Shown here: positions 9,672-18,486 of the stretch, one piece after another
How the letters are laid out: every line of letters begins with the position of its first letter
Position numbering within the stretch: the first letter of the stretch is position 1
Assembly: GCF_900095695.1 (NCBI RefSeq)
Contig: NZ_FMIQ01000031.1
Span: forward strand, 1-64,000
Direction of reading: 5' to 3'
DNA: 64,000 nucleotides
Source: Hafnia alvei
GTDB taxonomy: Bacteria > Pseudomonadota > Gammaproteobacteria > Enterobacterales > Enterobacteriaceae
Program-made: the position numbers and the translations under genes
The notes under the pieces: generated by a model
The model's database searches: none
What the model saw: the letters and a program-made list of their open reading frames with translations, nothing else
What the model was told of the DNA's origin: nothing

Positions 9672-10145
9672 TTAATTGGATTCTTTTTCCGCCGCGTAGG
9701 GATCGGGATACCCGAGTTCCTGCATGATTTCGGCTTCTAAAGCTTCCATTTCTTCTGCTTCTTCATCAATGATGTGGTCATACCCTAGCAGATGTAGACT
9801 GCCGTGAACAACCATATGCGCCCAATGCGATAGCAGGGAAATCTCTTGTTCTTTTGCTTCTGCTTCAACTACCTGCCGGCAGATAATCATATCACCCAAC
9901 AGAGGAAGCTCAATGCCCGGAGGCGCTTCGAACGGGAAGGATAACACGTTGGTCGGTTTATCCTTACCGCGATAGGTCATATTGAGCTCGTGACTCTCTG
10001 CTTCATCAACCAAACGAATGGTGACTTCCGCTTCTTCTTGAAACTTAGGTAGCACCGCTTCAAGCCATTGACGGAAATCGGCCTCGACGGGCAACCCCTC
10101 CGTGTTTTCGCAGGCGATTTGCAGATCTAATATTACATTGCTCAT
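9672..10145 (-). CDS. ybeY: Endoribonuclease YbeY
   Basis: A 157-residue single-strand-specific metalloendoribonuclease needed for 16S rRNA 3' processing and ribosome quality control. The zinc site [11 protein letters not shown] (H-x3-H-x5-H) is complete, and [14 protein letters not shown] is the family signature. ATG at 10145, 26 bases after phoL, followed by corC; co-location with PhoH-like and CorC proteins is conserved across bacteria. Confidence 0.95.
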   Translation of the reverse strand: MSNVILDLQIACENTEGLPVEADFRQWLEAVLPKFQEEAEVTIRLVDEAESHELNMTYRGKDKPTNVLSFPFEAPPGIELPLLGDMIICRQVVEAEAKEQEISLLSHWAHMVVHGSLHLLGYDHIIDEEAEEMEALEAEIMQELGYPDPYAAEKESN

Positions 10146-10171
10146 AGTGTGTTGCTCATAATACTTCCAGC

Positions 10172-11230
10172 TTAGTGTGATTCTTGCCCTGAGGCTGACG
10201 TTTGGGCTTCGCGTTTACGCTGTTCAGCCAGCTCATCTTTGCGCTTTTGCTCTGCCAGTTCCCATGCTTCATAGGCTATGACGACCTGTGCGACCACCGG
10301 ATGGCGTACCACGTCTTCGCTGGTCAGGAAGTTGAAGCTTATCTCTTCGACGGAAGAAAGCACTTCAATCGCATGGCGTAATCCCGACTTCTGAGCGCGC
10401 GGTAAGTCGATCTGGGTGACGTCACCGGTAATCACGGCTTTCGAGTTAAAGCCGATGCGCGTCAGGAACATCTTCATCTGTTCGATGGTGGTGTTTTGGC
10501 TTTCATCCAGAATGATAAACGCGTCATTCAACGTTCGTCCGCGCATGTAAGCGAGCGGGGCAACCTCAATGACGTTGCGTTCCATCAGCTTTTCTACGCG
10601 CTCAAAGCCGAGCATTTCGAACAGCGCATCATACAAGGGACGCAGGTAAGGATCGACTTTTTGGCTCAGGTCACCGGGTAAGAAGCCCAGCTTTTCACCG
10701 GCTTCAACCGCAGGACGGGTGAGCAAAATACGGCGGATCTCTTGGCGCTCTAAGGCATCAACCGCGGCGGCAACCGCAAGATAGGTTTTACCGGTACCAG
10801 CAGGGCCAACGCCAAAGGTAATGTCGTGATCCAACACGTTGGCGATGTACTGCGCCTGATTGGGCGTGCGTGGCTTGATGACGCCACGCTTGGTTTTGAT
10901 ATTAATGGCCTTACCGTATTCAGGAATATGGTCAGAAACCTGCTCCAAAATGCCACTTTCTTTAATGGCCAGATGGATTTGTTCAGGAATAATATCCGGA
11001 ATATGGCCGCGCATTGGCGCCGTATCAACATACAGATGGCGCAGGATATCTTTGGCGGCGTTGACGCAGGCCGCTTTACCCACCAGTTTGAACTGGTTAT
11101 CGCGATGGCTGATTTCGATACCTAAGCGGCGCTGTAGTTGCTTAATATTGTCATCAAACGGGCCACACAGGCTGTTTAGTCGCTGATTATCCGCCGGTTC
11201 TAATGCAAGTTCTTCAGTGATAATGTTCAA
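10172..11230 (-). CDS. ybeZ: PhoH-like ATPase YbeZ (PhoL)
   Basis: A 352-residue cytoplasmic P-loop ATPase of the PhoH family that interacts with YbeY in rRNA metabolism. Walker A GPAGTGKT, the [16 protein letters not shown] block and FIILDESQN (Walker B) are clear; the N-terminus carries a KH-like segment. The start is a TTG at 11230 (LNIITEE, read as Met) preceded by AGAGGA; no better ATG is available. First gene of the operon. A sigma-32-type promoter lies about 130 bases upstream, in line with heat induction of this operon in E. coli. Confidence 0.94.
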   Translation of the reverse strand: MNIITEELALEPADNQRLNSLCGPFDDNIKQLQRRLGIEISHRDNQFKLVGKAACVNAAKDILRHLYVDTAPMRGHIPDIIPEQIHLAIKESGILEQVSDHIPEYGKAINIKTKRGVIKPRTPNQAQYIANVLDHDITFGVGPAGTGKTYLAVAAAVDALERQEIRRILLTRPAVEAGEKLGFLPGDLSQKVDPYLRPLYDALFEMLGFERVEKLMERNVIEVAPLAYMRGRTLNDAFIILDESQNTTIEQMKMFLTRIGFNSKAVITGDVTQIDLPRAQKSGLRHAIEVLSSVEEISFNFLTSEDVVRHPVVAQVVIAYEAWELAEQKRKDELAEQRKREAQTSASGQESH

Positions 11231-11356
11231 ACTATTCCTCTGAGCTTATACCCATAACTAATAGCGTAAATGATACATGGCATTACGCCATTATTCTTCA
11301 TCTGCGGGCTATTGTGATCAGAATTGCCAATACGCTTCGCAATTTCTCATTATTCA

Positions 11357-11383
11357 ATGGGGGAGGAAGTGCATAATTTCAAC
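11357..11383 (-). promoter_or_regulatory. Sigma-32 (RpoH) type promoter for ybeZ-ybeY-corC-lnt
   Basis: The minus strand reads GTTGAAA, 14-15 bases, then CCCCAT followed by TG. This is close to the heat-shock consensus CTTGAA-N13-16-CCCCAT. The ybeZYX-lnt operon is a known RpoH regulon member in E. coli. Confidence 0.65.
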
Positions 11384-11421
11384 CCATTTTGTTTTTCATG
11401 TTAACTGAAATGCATTATAGA

Positions 11422-11542
11422 GCCGCCAGCAGGGATGCTGGTGGCAGGTTGAAGGCACACAGGATGTGTGCTCTGAAACCGGTCGGCCAAGCGACTCGGT
11501 AAAAGCGCGCGGGTATTGGGTGCGCGCGCTGGCGCACCCAAT
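11422..11542. other. Structured intergenic run of four hairpins
   Basis: Between ybeZ and miaB, four hairpins follow each other: GCCGCCAGCA/TGCTGGTGGC with loop GGGA (11422-11445); GCACACA/TGTGTGC with loop GGA (11455-11471); ACCGGTCG/CGACTCGGT with one bulge (11479-11500); and ATTGGGTGCGC/GCGCACCCAAT with a 6-base loop (11515-11542). CAGGGATG and CAGGATG in the first two resemble CsrA-binding hairpins on the plus strand. I see no open frame and no T-tract terminator. A further inverted repeat (AATAGGCGA/TCGCCTATT) is at 11585-11619. Confidence 0.6.
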
Positions 11543-11647
11543 TCGTTCGCGGATGGCCGTGTCTGCATAGAAATGCGTTGGCTTAATAGGCGAACGAAAT
11601 TTTACACAACTCGCCTATTAACCTACGAAATGTAAGAGCATCAAGCA

Positions 11648-13072
11648 CTAAGGCTGATAACTCCCCACCCCCAACGCATCCTCTTTACGCGTGCGTGCAA
11701 TAACCGACTCCGGTGACTCATGAACGCGCAAATCCATCTGATCTTCGGTACGTACTAGCACGCCGCGCAGCGAGTTGGTTCTGACTTCAGTTATTTCCAC
11801 ATCAACGAAAGTGCCGACCAGCTCCGGTGAGCCTTCGAAATTCACCATGCGGTTATTTTCAGTGCGGCCTGAGATTTCCATAACATTTTTGCGTGATATC
11901 CCTTCCACCAAAATGCGTTGCACTGTGCCAACCATCTTGCGGCTGTAGCTCTGCGCCTGCTGATTGATGCGGTCTTGCAAAATATACAGGCGCTGTTTTT
12001 TCTCTTCTTCAGAAATGTCGTCGACCATGTCGGCGGCTGGCGTACCGGGGCGCGGGGAGAAAACAAAGCTGTAGCTTACGTCGAAGTTGATGTCAGCTAT
12101 CAGCTTCATGGTTTGCTCAAAATCTTCCTGCGTTTCACCTGGGAAGCCGACGATAAAGTCTGAGCTGATGAGAATATCCGGTCGCGCTTTACGCAGTTTG
12201 CGAATGATGGATTTGTATTCAAGTACCGTATGGGTACGTTTCATCATGTTCAGAACTCGGTCTGAGCCGCTTTGTACCGGCAGATGCAGGAAGCTAACGA
12301 GCTCAGGTGTGTCTTCATACACGGCGATGATATCGTCTGTAAATTCAATAGGATGGCTGGTGGTAAAGCGAATGCGGTCAATCCCATCAATGGCGGCAAC
12401 CAAGCGCAGCAGCTCGGCGAAAGTACAAATATCGCCGTCGAATGACGGGCCGCGATAGGCATTCACATTTTGCCCAAGCAGATTGACTTCGCGCACGCCT
12501 TGGGCGGCAAGCTGAGCGATTTCAAACAGCACGTCGTCGCATGGGCGGCTGACTTCTTCACCGCGGGTATAAGGCACCACGCAGTATGTACAGTATTTAT
12601 TACAGCCTTCCATGATGGAAACAAAGGCGCTTGGGCCATCGGCACGCGGCTCGGGAAGCCGGTCGAATTTTTCGATTTCAGGGAAGCTCACGTCCACGAT
12701 AGGGCTTTTGCTACCGCGAACCTTATTAATCATTTCTGGCAAACGATGCAGCGTTTGTGGGCCAAAAACGATGTCGACATAGTGGGCGCGTTGGCGCAGC
12801 AGTTTGCCTTCCTGCGAGGCCACGCAGCCTCCAACGCCGATAATGACGTTCGGATTCGCTTCTTTGAGTAACTTCCAGCGACCGAGCTGGTGGAAGACTT
12901 TTTCTTGCGCTTTTTCTCGAATAGAGCAGGTATTTAGCAGCAAGACATCTGCCTCTTCGGCATTCTCGGTCAGTTCGAAACCGTGCGTGCTGCCCAGTAA
13001 ATCTGCCATTTTGGATGAGTCATACTCATTCATCTGGCAGCCCCAGGTTTTAATATGCAGTTTTTGTGTCAT
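11648..13072 (-). CDS. miaB: tRNA-2-methylthio-N6-dimethylallyladenosine synthase MiaB
   Basis: Radical-SAM methylthiotransferase that converts i6A37 to ms2i6A37 in tRNAs reading UNN codons. 474 residues, the same as E. coli. The N-terminal UPF0004 domain holds the auxiliary-cluster cysteines ([22 protein letters not shown]), the radical-SAM motif CNKYCTYC is central, and a TRAM domain ends the protein. Start ATG at 13072. It is monocistronic and in the usual position between ybeZ and ubiF. Confidence 0.97.
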   Translation of the reverse strand: MTQKLHIKTWGCQMNEYDSSKMADLLGSTHGFELTENAEEADVLLLNTCSIREKAQEKVFHQLGRWKLLKEANPNVIIGVGGCVASQEGKLLRQRAHYVDIVFGPQTLHRLPEMINKVRGSKSPIVDVSFPEIEKFDRLPEPRADGPSAFVSIMEGCNKYCTYCVVPYTRGEEVSRPCDDVLFEIAQLAAQGVREVNLLGQNVNAYRGPSFDGDICTFAELLRLVAAIDGIDRIRFTTSHPIEFTDDIIAVYEDTPELVSFLHLPVQSGSDRVLNMMKRTHTVLEYKSIIRKLRKARPDILISSDFIVGFPGETQEDFEQTMKLIADINFDVSYSFVFSPRPGTPAADMVDDISEEEKKQRLYILQDRINQQAQSYSRKMVGTVQRILVEGISRKNVMEISGRTENNRMVNFEGSPELVGTFVDVEITEVRTNSLRGVLVRTEDQMDLRVHESPESVIARTRKEDALGVGSYQP

Positions 13073-13315
13073 CGATTTGCCATTGCTTTATGCAGGTGGA
13101 TTTCGGACAGACCGGCACTGTTATCTAAAGCGGATAAAGCATCGGGTGAAAATCGCTATAGATATTAAAAGGTAGAGGTGTCGGAACAAGCCCATACGCA
13201 GGTCGGCTATTGTAATCTTTGCCTTAGTTCATGACTACCCTATAACCTCACGCTTTGTGGACGGAATCAAAGGTAAAATCCGGTACAATGACGAAATATA
13301 TAAGCAGGAGGATCT

Positions 13316-14491
13316 ATGGCCGAGCATAAAAGTGATGTTGTCGTTATCGGTGGCGGCATGGTGGGCGCTGCCGCCGCGTTGGGGTTGGCACAGGCCGGTT
13401 TTACTGTCACGGTTGTTGAAAACCGTACGCCTCGCCCATTCGATGCGTCGCAGTCACCTGATTTGCGAATATCGGCTATCAGTGCCTCATCGGTGGCGCT
13501 GCTAGAGAGTTTAGGCATATGGAAAACGGTACGTCATATGCGCAGTGCGGCCTATCGTGGTTTAGAAACCTGGGAGTGGGAAGCATCCCGCGTCAGTTTC
13601 AGTGCCCAAGAGCTGGGTATTCCAGAGCTCGGCTACATGCTAGAAAACGAAGTGTTGCAGCTTGCGCTTTGGCAGCACTTAGAGCAGATGCCTAATATTT
13701 CGCTGATGGTTCCTGCTGAATTAAAAATCATCACACAAGACCAAGACGTGTGGAACGTGGAATTGAGCGACGGTCGTGAAATTGAAACCAAGCTGGTTTT
13801 AGGTGCCGATGGCGCAAACTCTTTGGTGCGCGCTCAGGCGGGCATAGGCGTGCGCGGCTGGCAATATCGCCAATCTTGCATGCTGATAACCGTTCAAACG
13901 CAGGAAGACCCCTTAGACGTCACGTGGCAGCAGTTTACGCCGCAAGGCCCGCGCGCTTTTCTGCCGTTATGGGATAACTGGGCTTCACTGGTCTGGTATG
14001 ACAGTCCGGCTCGGATCCGTCAGCTTATGGCATTACCTATGTCGCAGCTTACGCAAGAAATCAAACAGACGTTCCCCGCGCGTTTGGGCGATGTTACGGC
14101 AACAGCCGCAGGATCGTTCCCTCTGGTGCGTCGCCATGCGAACCGTTACGTGCAAAATGGTTTGGCATTGCTTGGCGATGCGGCGCACACCATTAATCCA
14201 CTGGCAGGGCAGGGGGTTAATCTGGGATATCGCGACGTAGATGCGCTGCTGGATGTGGTGATCAATGCGCGTCAGCAAGGTGAAATCTGGCACAGCGAGG
14301 AAATCCTGAAACGCTATCAACGCCGTCGCCGTCCAGATAATTTGTTAATGCAGGCTGGTATGGATCTGTTTTATAGCGCTTTCAGCAATGAGCTTAAGCC
14401 GCTGCAGCTGGTGCGAAATTTAGGATTGATGGCAGCGGAGCGCTCAGGAGAGTTAAAAAAACGCGCGTTGAAGTATGCGTTGGGGTTGTAG
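13316..14491 (+). CDS. ubiF: 2-octaprenyl-3-methyl-6-methoxy-1,4-benzoquinol hydroxylase UbiF
   Basis: FAD-dependent monooxygenase that adds the last hydroxyl group of ubiquinone biosynthesis. 391 residues: N-terminal dinucleotide fold GGGMVGAAAALG near residue 12, and the flavin ribityl motif GDAAHTINPLAGQG in the C-terminal third. The DLRISAISASS block is typical of the UbiH/UbiF/VisC family. ATG at 13316 with AGGAGGATCT upstream. It is transcribed away from miaB and converges on the tRNA cluster. Confidence 0.95.
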   Translation: MAEHKSDVVVIGGGMVGAAAALGLAQAGFTVTVVENRTPRPFDASQSPDLRISAISASSVALLESLGIWKTVRHMRSAAYRGLETWEWEASRVSFSAQELGIPELGYMLENEVLQLALWQHLEQMPNISLMVPAELKIITQDQDVWNVELSDGREIETKLVLGADGANSLVRAQAGIGVRGWQYRQSCMLITVQTQEDPLDVTWQQFTPQGPRAFLPLWDNWASLVWYDSPARIRQLMALPMSQLTQEIKQTFPARLGDVTATAAGSFPLVRRHANRYVQNGLALLGDAAHTINPLAGQGVNLGYRDVDALLDVVINARQQGEIWHSEEILKRYQRRRRPDNLLMQAGMDLFYSAFSNELKPLQLVRNLGLMAAERSGELKKRALKYALGL

Positions 14492-14518
14492 ACCTCTAGC
14501 AATGTGTTGACTGCCTAT

Positions 14519-14566
14519 GAGATCGAGATACACGGCCCCACCCTACGATTCCCCCTAAAATCAGGC
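14519..14566 (-). repeat. Truncated copy (D) of the dispersed palindromic repeat
   Basis: Read on the minus strand, this has the left end (GCCTGATTTTAGGGGG then AATCGTAGGG) joined directly to the right end (CCGTGTATCTCGAT) of the repeat found in full at 26106, 41361 and 53881. The central nested hairpin, about 45 bases, is missing, so it is an internal-deletion derivative. It sits between ubiF and the tRNA terminator. Confidence 0.75.
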
Positions 14567-14611
14567 TTAATTATTGATAAATGCTAGTCAAAGCTGAAGA
14601 AACTCAAGACG

Positions 14612-14642
14612 AAAAAAAGCTCGCTAAAAGCGAGCTCTTTTT
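14612..14642. terminator. Bidirectional terminator between ubiF and the tRNA cluster
   Basis: AGCTCGCT/AGCGAGCT stem with an AAA loop (14618-14636), preceded by seven A and followed by CTTTTTATT. It can end ubiF on the plus strand and the tRNA operon on the minus strand, only a few bases from the last tRNA gene. Confidence 0.85.
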
Positions 14643-14644
14643 AT

Positions 14645-14719
14645 TGGCTGGGGTACGAGGATTCGAACCTCGGAATGCTGGTATCAGAAACCAGAGCCTT
14701 ACCGCTTGGCGATACCCCA
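14645..14719 (-). tRNA. glnX: tRNA-Gln (CUG)
   Basis: 75 bases including an encoded CCA; the 5' end TGGGGTATC pairs with the acceptor strand TACCCCA. The anticodon loop TTCTGAT gives CTG, flanked by the CTGGT/ACCAG stem. Last gene of the seven-tRNA cluster, matching E. coli glnX by position. Confidence 0.95.
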
Positions 14720-14786
14720 ATTGTTTGGGTGTTACTATATTGCGTCTTTTAACGCGTAAACCTGTCTAAAACAGATTTAAGAAATA

Positions 14787-14861
14787 TGGCTGGGGTACGA
14801 GGATTCGAACCTCGGAATGCTGGTATCAGAAACCAGAGCCTTACCGCTTGGCGATACCCCA
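14787..14861 (-). tRNA. glnV: tRNA-Gln (CUG)
   Basis: 75 bases, apparently identical to the gene at 14645, with anticodon CTG and encoded CCA. Matches E. coli glnV by position. Confidence 0.95.
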
Positions 14862-14863
14862 AA

Positions 14864-14940
14864 TGGTGGCTACGACGGGATTCGAACCTGTGACCCCATC
14901 ATTATGAGTGATGTGCTCTAACCAACTGAGCTACGTAGCC
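14864..14940 (-). tRNA. metU: tRNA-Met (CAU), elongator
   Basis: 77 bases with encoded CCA; GGCTACGTAGCTCAG start, anticodon CAT in loop CTCATAA. The paired acceptor end (G1-C72) and the sequence fit the elongator type. It is only two bases from the neighbouring tRNA-Gln, so processing must be close-coupled. Confidence 0.94.
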
Positions 14941-14985
14941 AACTCAAGGAAACTCTTTAATACGTAATTTTAGTAGCCAATTCTA

Positions 14986-15060
14986 TGGCTGGGGTACCAG
15001 GATTCGAACCTGGGAATGCTGGGATCAAAACCCAGTGCCTTACCGCTTGGCGATACCCCA
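14986..15060 (-). tRNA. glnW: tRNA-Gln (UUG)
   Basis: 75 bases with encoded CCA; anticodon TTG in the loop TTTTGAT between CTGGG and CCCAG arms. Third glutamine gene in transcription-reverse order; matches E. coli glnW. Confidence 0.95.
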
Positions 15061-15100
15061 ATTGGGAATAGAATTCACTAGACCTTTTCGAGGAAAAGGA

Positions 15101-15175
15101 TGGCTGGGGTACCAGGATTCGAACCTGGGAATGCTGGGATCAAAACCCAGTGCCTTACCGCTTGGCGATACCCCA
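15101..15175 (-). tRNA. glnU: tRNA-Gln (UUG)
   Basis: 75 bases, apparently identical to the copy at 14986, with anticodon TTG and encoded CCA. Matches E. coli glnU. Confidence 0.95.
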
Positions 15176-15201
15176 TCCGCTGCAAAACCGAGTCGTTTAA
15201 A

Positions 15202-15286
15202 TGGTGCGGGAGACGAGACTTGAACTCGTACACCTTGCGGCGCTAGAACCTAAATCTAGTGCGTCTACCAATTTCGCCACTCCCGC
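15202..15286 (-). tRNA. leuW: tRNA-Leu (UAG)
   Basis: 85 bases with a long variable arm and encoded CCA; starts GCGGGAGTGGCG, anticodon TAG in loop TTTAGGT flanked by CTAGA/TCTAG. Matches E. coli leuW. Confidence 0.95.
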
Positions 15287-15314
15287 TCATTTAATCGAAG
15301 GTGTTGAAAATAGA

Positions 15315-15391
15315 TGGTGGCTACGACGGGATTCGAACCTGTGACCCCATCATTATGAGTGATGTGCTCTAACCAACTGAGCTACGTAGCC
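15315..15391 (-). tRNA. metT: tRNA-Met (CAU), elongator
   Basis: 77 bases, apparently identical to the copy at 14864. First gene of the metT-leuW-glnU-glnW-metU-glnV-glnX cluster, whose full order is preserved. Confidence 0.95.
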
Positions 15392-15572
15392 ATCTATTTT
15401 TCGCCAACCTTCATCGGCGTTGCGGGGCGCATTATGCGTATATGAGAAAGTTGCGTCAACCCCTTTTTTATCGGAAAAGGACATCTGAGGCACGTTTGCG
15501 CGGGGATTATACAGCTCGGTGAGAAAATCAACAAAATTCAGGCTTATTAATAGGGTAAAACGGCGTTATCGA

Positions 15573-15606
15573 TAAAAAAAACGGCGAACCTAAAAAGTTC
15601 GCCGTT
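15573..15606 (-). terminator. asnB terminator
   Basis: AACGGCGAAC/GTTCGCCGTT stem (15580-15606) followed on the minus strand by an eight-T tract, 27 bases after the asnB stop. Confidence 0.88.
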
Positions 15607-15632
15607 TGGAGAATACATAACTTTTTAAACCG

Positions 15633-17300
15633 CTACTTTTGATAAGCAGACTGATGTACGCCTACAGCACGACCTGATGGGTCATCCATTTTTTTGAAAG
15701 ACTCATCCCATTCAATCGCTTTTGCCGAGGAACAGGCAACGGAAGGACCGCCAGGAACACACTCAGCGGCGCTAGGCACGGGGAATAACTCTTCAAAAAT
15801 TTCACGATACAAATAGCCTTCTTTCGAGTTTGGCGTGTTGTATGGGAAACGGAAGTGCGCATTTGCCAACATTTGATCGCTAATCTGCTGATTCGCGGTT
15901 TCTTTTAAAGTATCGATCCAGCTATAACCCACGCCGTCGGAGAACTGCTCTTTCTGACGCCATGCTACGCTGGCTGGCAGATAGGATTCAAAACATTCAC
16001 GTAAGATGTATTTCTCCATTTTGCCGTTGCCGCACATTTTATCTTGTGGGTTTAGGCGCATAGCGACGTCGAGGAATTTTTTATCCAAGAAAGGAACACG
16101 TGCCTCAACGCCCCACGCTGACATAGCCTTGTTAGCGCGGGCGCAGTCATACATATGCAGCGCCAGCAGCTTACGCACGGTTTCTTCGTGGAACTCTTTG
16201 GCGTTCGGTGCTTTATGGAAATAGAGATATCCGCCAAAGACCTCATCGGCCCCTTCGCCGGACAGCACCATCTTGATGCCCATGGCTTTTATTTTACGCG
16301 CCATCAAATACATTGGCGTTGAGGCGCGGATGGTGGTCACATCGTAGGTTTCGATGTGATAAATCACGTCGCGAATGGCGTCTAAGCCTTCTTGCACCGT
16401 GAAATGAATTTCGTGATGCACCGTGCCAAGATGGTTTGCCACTTCCTGCGCGGCTTTTAAATCCGGTGAGCCTTCCAGCCCCACGGCGAATGAGTGCAGC
16501 TGTGGCCACCACGCTTCGCTGCGTTCACCGTCTTCAACGCGGCGAGCGGCAAATTTTTTGGTAATGGCGGAGATTACCGAGGAGTCGAGCCCACCGGATA
16601 GCAGCACGCCGTAAGGGACGTCAGACATTAGATGGCTTTTGACCGAATCTTCCAAGGCCTCTTTCAATTGAGCCGCGTCAGTGTGGTTTTCTTTAACGTT
16701 ATCGAACTCAAACCAGTCGCGCTGGTAGTAGCTATGAATTTCGCCATCGTCGCTCGACATATAGCTGCCCGCAGGGAATTCTTTGATGGTGCGGCAAACC
16801 GGTACCAGAGCTTTCATCTCTGATGCTACGTAGAAGTTGCCGTGTTCGTCATAACCCATGTACAGCGGAATAATTCCGAGATGATCGCGGCCAATCAGAT
16901 AGCTGTTTTTTTCTGTGTCATATAAAACAAAGGCAAACATGCCCTGCAGTTCGTCTAAGAACGCAGAACCTTGCTCTTCGTATAGCGCCAAAATGACTTC
17001 ACAGTCAGAAGCTGTTTGGAATTCATAACGACCTTCGAAACGCTGGCGCAAAGCCTGATGGTTATAAATTTCACCATTCACGGCAAGAATATGGGTGTGC
17101 GCGGCATTGTACAAAGGCTGGGCGCCGTTGTTGACGTCAACGATAGACAGACGCTCATGCGCCAAAATCGCGTTGTCAGAAGCATAAATGCCGGACCAAT
17201 CTGGGCCACGATGACGCATTAGGCGTGACAGTTCGAGTGCCTTTTTGCGCAGCTCAATAGGATCGGTTTTTAAATCAAGCACACCAAAGATAGAACACAT
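15633..17300 (-). CDS. asnB: Asparagine synthase B (glutamine-hydrolysing)
   Basis: Makes asparagine from aspartate, ATP and glutamine in the cytoplasm. 555 residues. The N-terminal glutaminase domain has Cys2 as nucleophile after Met removal (MCSIFG), with RHRGPDWSG and NGEIYNH; the C-terminal synthetase domain has the pyrophosphate loop LSGGLDSS and GEGADEVFGGY. Start ATG at 17300. Position next to the nag genes is as in E. coli, where NagC links asnB to aminosugar metabolism. Confidence 0.97.
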   Translation of the reverse strand: MCSIFGVLDLKTDPIELRKKALELSRLMRHRGPDWSGIYASDNAILAHERLSIVDVNNGAQPLYNAAHTHILAVNGEIYNHQALRQRFEGRYEFQTASDCEVILALYEEQGSAFLDELQGMFAFVLYDTEKNSYLIGRDHLGIIPLYMGYDEHGNFYVASEMKALVPVCRTIKEFPAGSYMSSDDGEIHSYYQRDWFEFDNVKENHTDAAQLKEALEDSVKSHLMSDVPYGVLLSGGLDSSVISAITKKFAARRVEDGERSEAWWPQLHSFAVGLEGSPDLKAAQEVANHLGTVHHEIHFTVQEGLDAIRDVIYHIETYDVTTIRASTPMYLMARKIKAMGIKMVLSGEGADEVFGGYLYFHKAPNAKEFHEETVRKLLALHMYDCARANKAMSAWGVEARVPFLDKKFLDVAMRLNPQDKMCGNGKMEKYILRECFESYLPASVAWRQKEQFSDGVGYSWIDTLKETANQQISDQMLANAHFRFPYNTPNSKEGYLYREIFEELFPVPSAAECVPGGPSVACSSAKAIEWDESFKKMDDPSGRAVGVHQSAYQK

Positions 17301-17605
17301 AGATTTCTCCCATACTGCATTGTCTAGTTGTGACGTTGTGAGTCAGTTTAAGGCGGTAAAAAATTATTGATTTACGGCTCAGTGAGGCGTTTACCGCTGC
17401 TATAAATAACAAATTGCGTCAAAACCTGAATAGAATGCAAGTGCTTTAGCTTAATGGTGAGAAATAGTCTGTTGGTGTACTCTGAATCTTAATGATTATT
17501 CATTTTTTAAAGTGAATTATTGAGGAATCGATAATTTTTTAGCGTTCGATGAGTCATCGAGAAAAAAGCAGCGCAGAAAAAATGAAGTAAAAGCGGAGAG
17601 GAAAA
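17301..17605. other. asnB upstream region, no gene
   Basis: AT-rich spacer between asnB and nagD carrying the asnB promoter. I find no coding sequence and no operator I would stand by. Confidence 0.5.
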
Positions 17606-17642
17606 AGAGAAAGTTGCGTCTGATCGAGCTGACCAGACGCAA
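17606..17642 (-). terminator. nagBACD operon terminator
   Basis: TTGCGTCTG/CAGACGCAA stem with an 11-base loop (17614-17642), just after the nagD stop, followed on the minus strand by CTTTCTCTTTTTCC. Confidence 0.7.
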
Positions 17643-17652
17643 ATGGATAACG

Positions 17653-18405
17653 TTAGATGATGTCGATATCGGCAACGGAAGGGTAAATGTAGTTAGGTCG
17701 GAACGGCATGTTGTCCACGTCGTTTAACGTTGAGACGCCGGACAGCACTAATATCGTTTCTAGCCCCGCTTGGAAACCTGCCAGAATATCGGTATTCAGA
17801 TTATCACCGATGATCACGGTGCTTTCTGAATGAGCCTGCATCTTGTTAAGCGCGGCGCGAATAATCCACGGACTTGGTTTACCAACGTAGAAAGGCTTGC
17901 GGCCTGAAATCAGTTCAATCGGCGCACATAACGCGCCACAGGCGGGGTAAAAACCACGGCCGTGCGTATCCGGGTTCGTCGCAATAAACCGTGCGCCGTT
18001 GACCACGAAGTATGAAGCCTTGTGGATCATCTCCCAGTTATACGAACGGGTTTCACCAACGATAACAAAATCGGGATTGATATCGGTGATGGTAAAGCCT
18101 GCTTTGTATAACTCGTGAATCAATGCACCTTCACCAATCACATAGGCTTTTTTCCCCTCCTGACGCTTAAGAAAATCGGCGGTGGCCATAGCCGAGGTGT
18201 AAAACACGCTTTCAGGGACATCAAGCCCAGCGGCTGCGAAGCGGTTTGCCAGATCCTGCGCGGTTTGAGAAGGGTAGTTGGTCAGGATAACCAGAGGAAT
18301 GTCATTTTCTTGAATACGTGCCAGAAATTTATCTGCACCCGGAACCGGAGTGTTGTCGTGCATCAAAACGCCGTCGATGTCACAAATAATACTTTTGATT
18401 GTCAT
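17653..18405 (-). CDS. nagD: HAD-superfamily nucleotide phosphatase NagD
   Basis: A 250-residue cytoplasmic ribonucleotide monophosphatase (UMP/GMP in vitro for E. coli). HAD motif I DIDGVLM is at residues 8-14, the LTNYPSQT motif follows, and GDNLNTDILAG is motif IV. I take the ATG at 18405 (MTIKSIICDIDG), which gives exactly the E. coli length; a longer frame to 18435 is likely spurious. Last gene of nagBACD; its role in GlcNAc use is not established. Confidence 0.94.
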   Translation of the reverse strand: MTIKSIICDIDGVLMHDNTPVPGADKFLARIQENDIPLVILTNYPSQTAQDLANRFAAAGLDVPESVFYTSAMATADFLKRQEGKKAYVIGEGALIHELYKAGFTITDINPDFVIVGETRSYNWEMIHKASYFVVNGARFIATNPDTHGRGFYPACGALCAPIELISGRKPFYVGKPSPWIIRAALNKMQAHSESTVIIGDNLNTDILAGFQAGLETILVLSGVSTLNDVDNMPFRPNYIYPSVADIDII

Positions 18406-18486
18406 GGGTTTATTACTCGTTAAGTTGACAAGCACAAATCATATCATGCTTGTCAGTTAACGTAGCAGCTTGAAGTAAGAAGAGAA

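Noticed and set aside
14581-14769. A plus-strand open frame over the tRNA cluster
   Set aside because: It reads antisense through tRNA-Gln; its protein motif GVRGFEPRNAG is the usual false translation of a tRNA gene. The same applies to 15035-15223.
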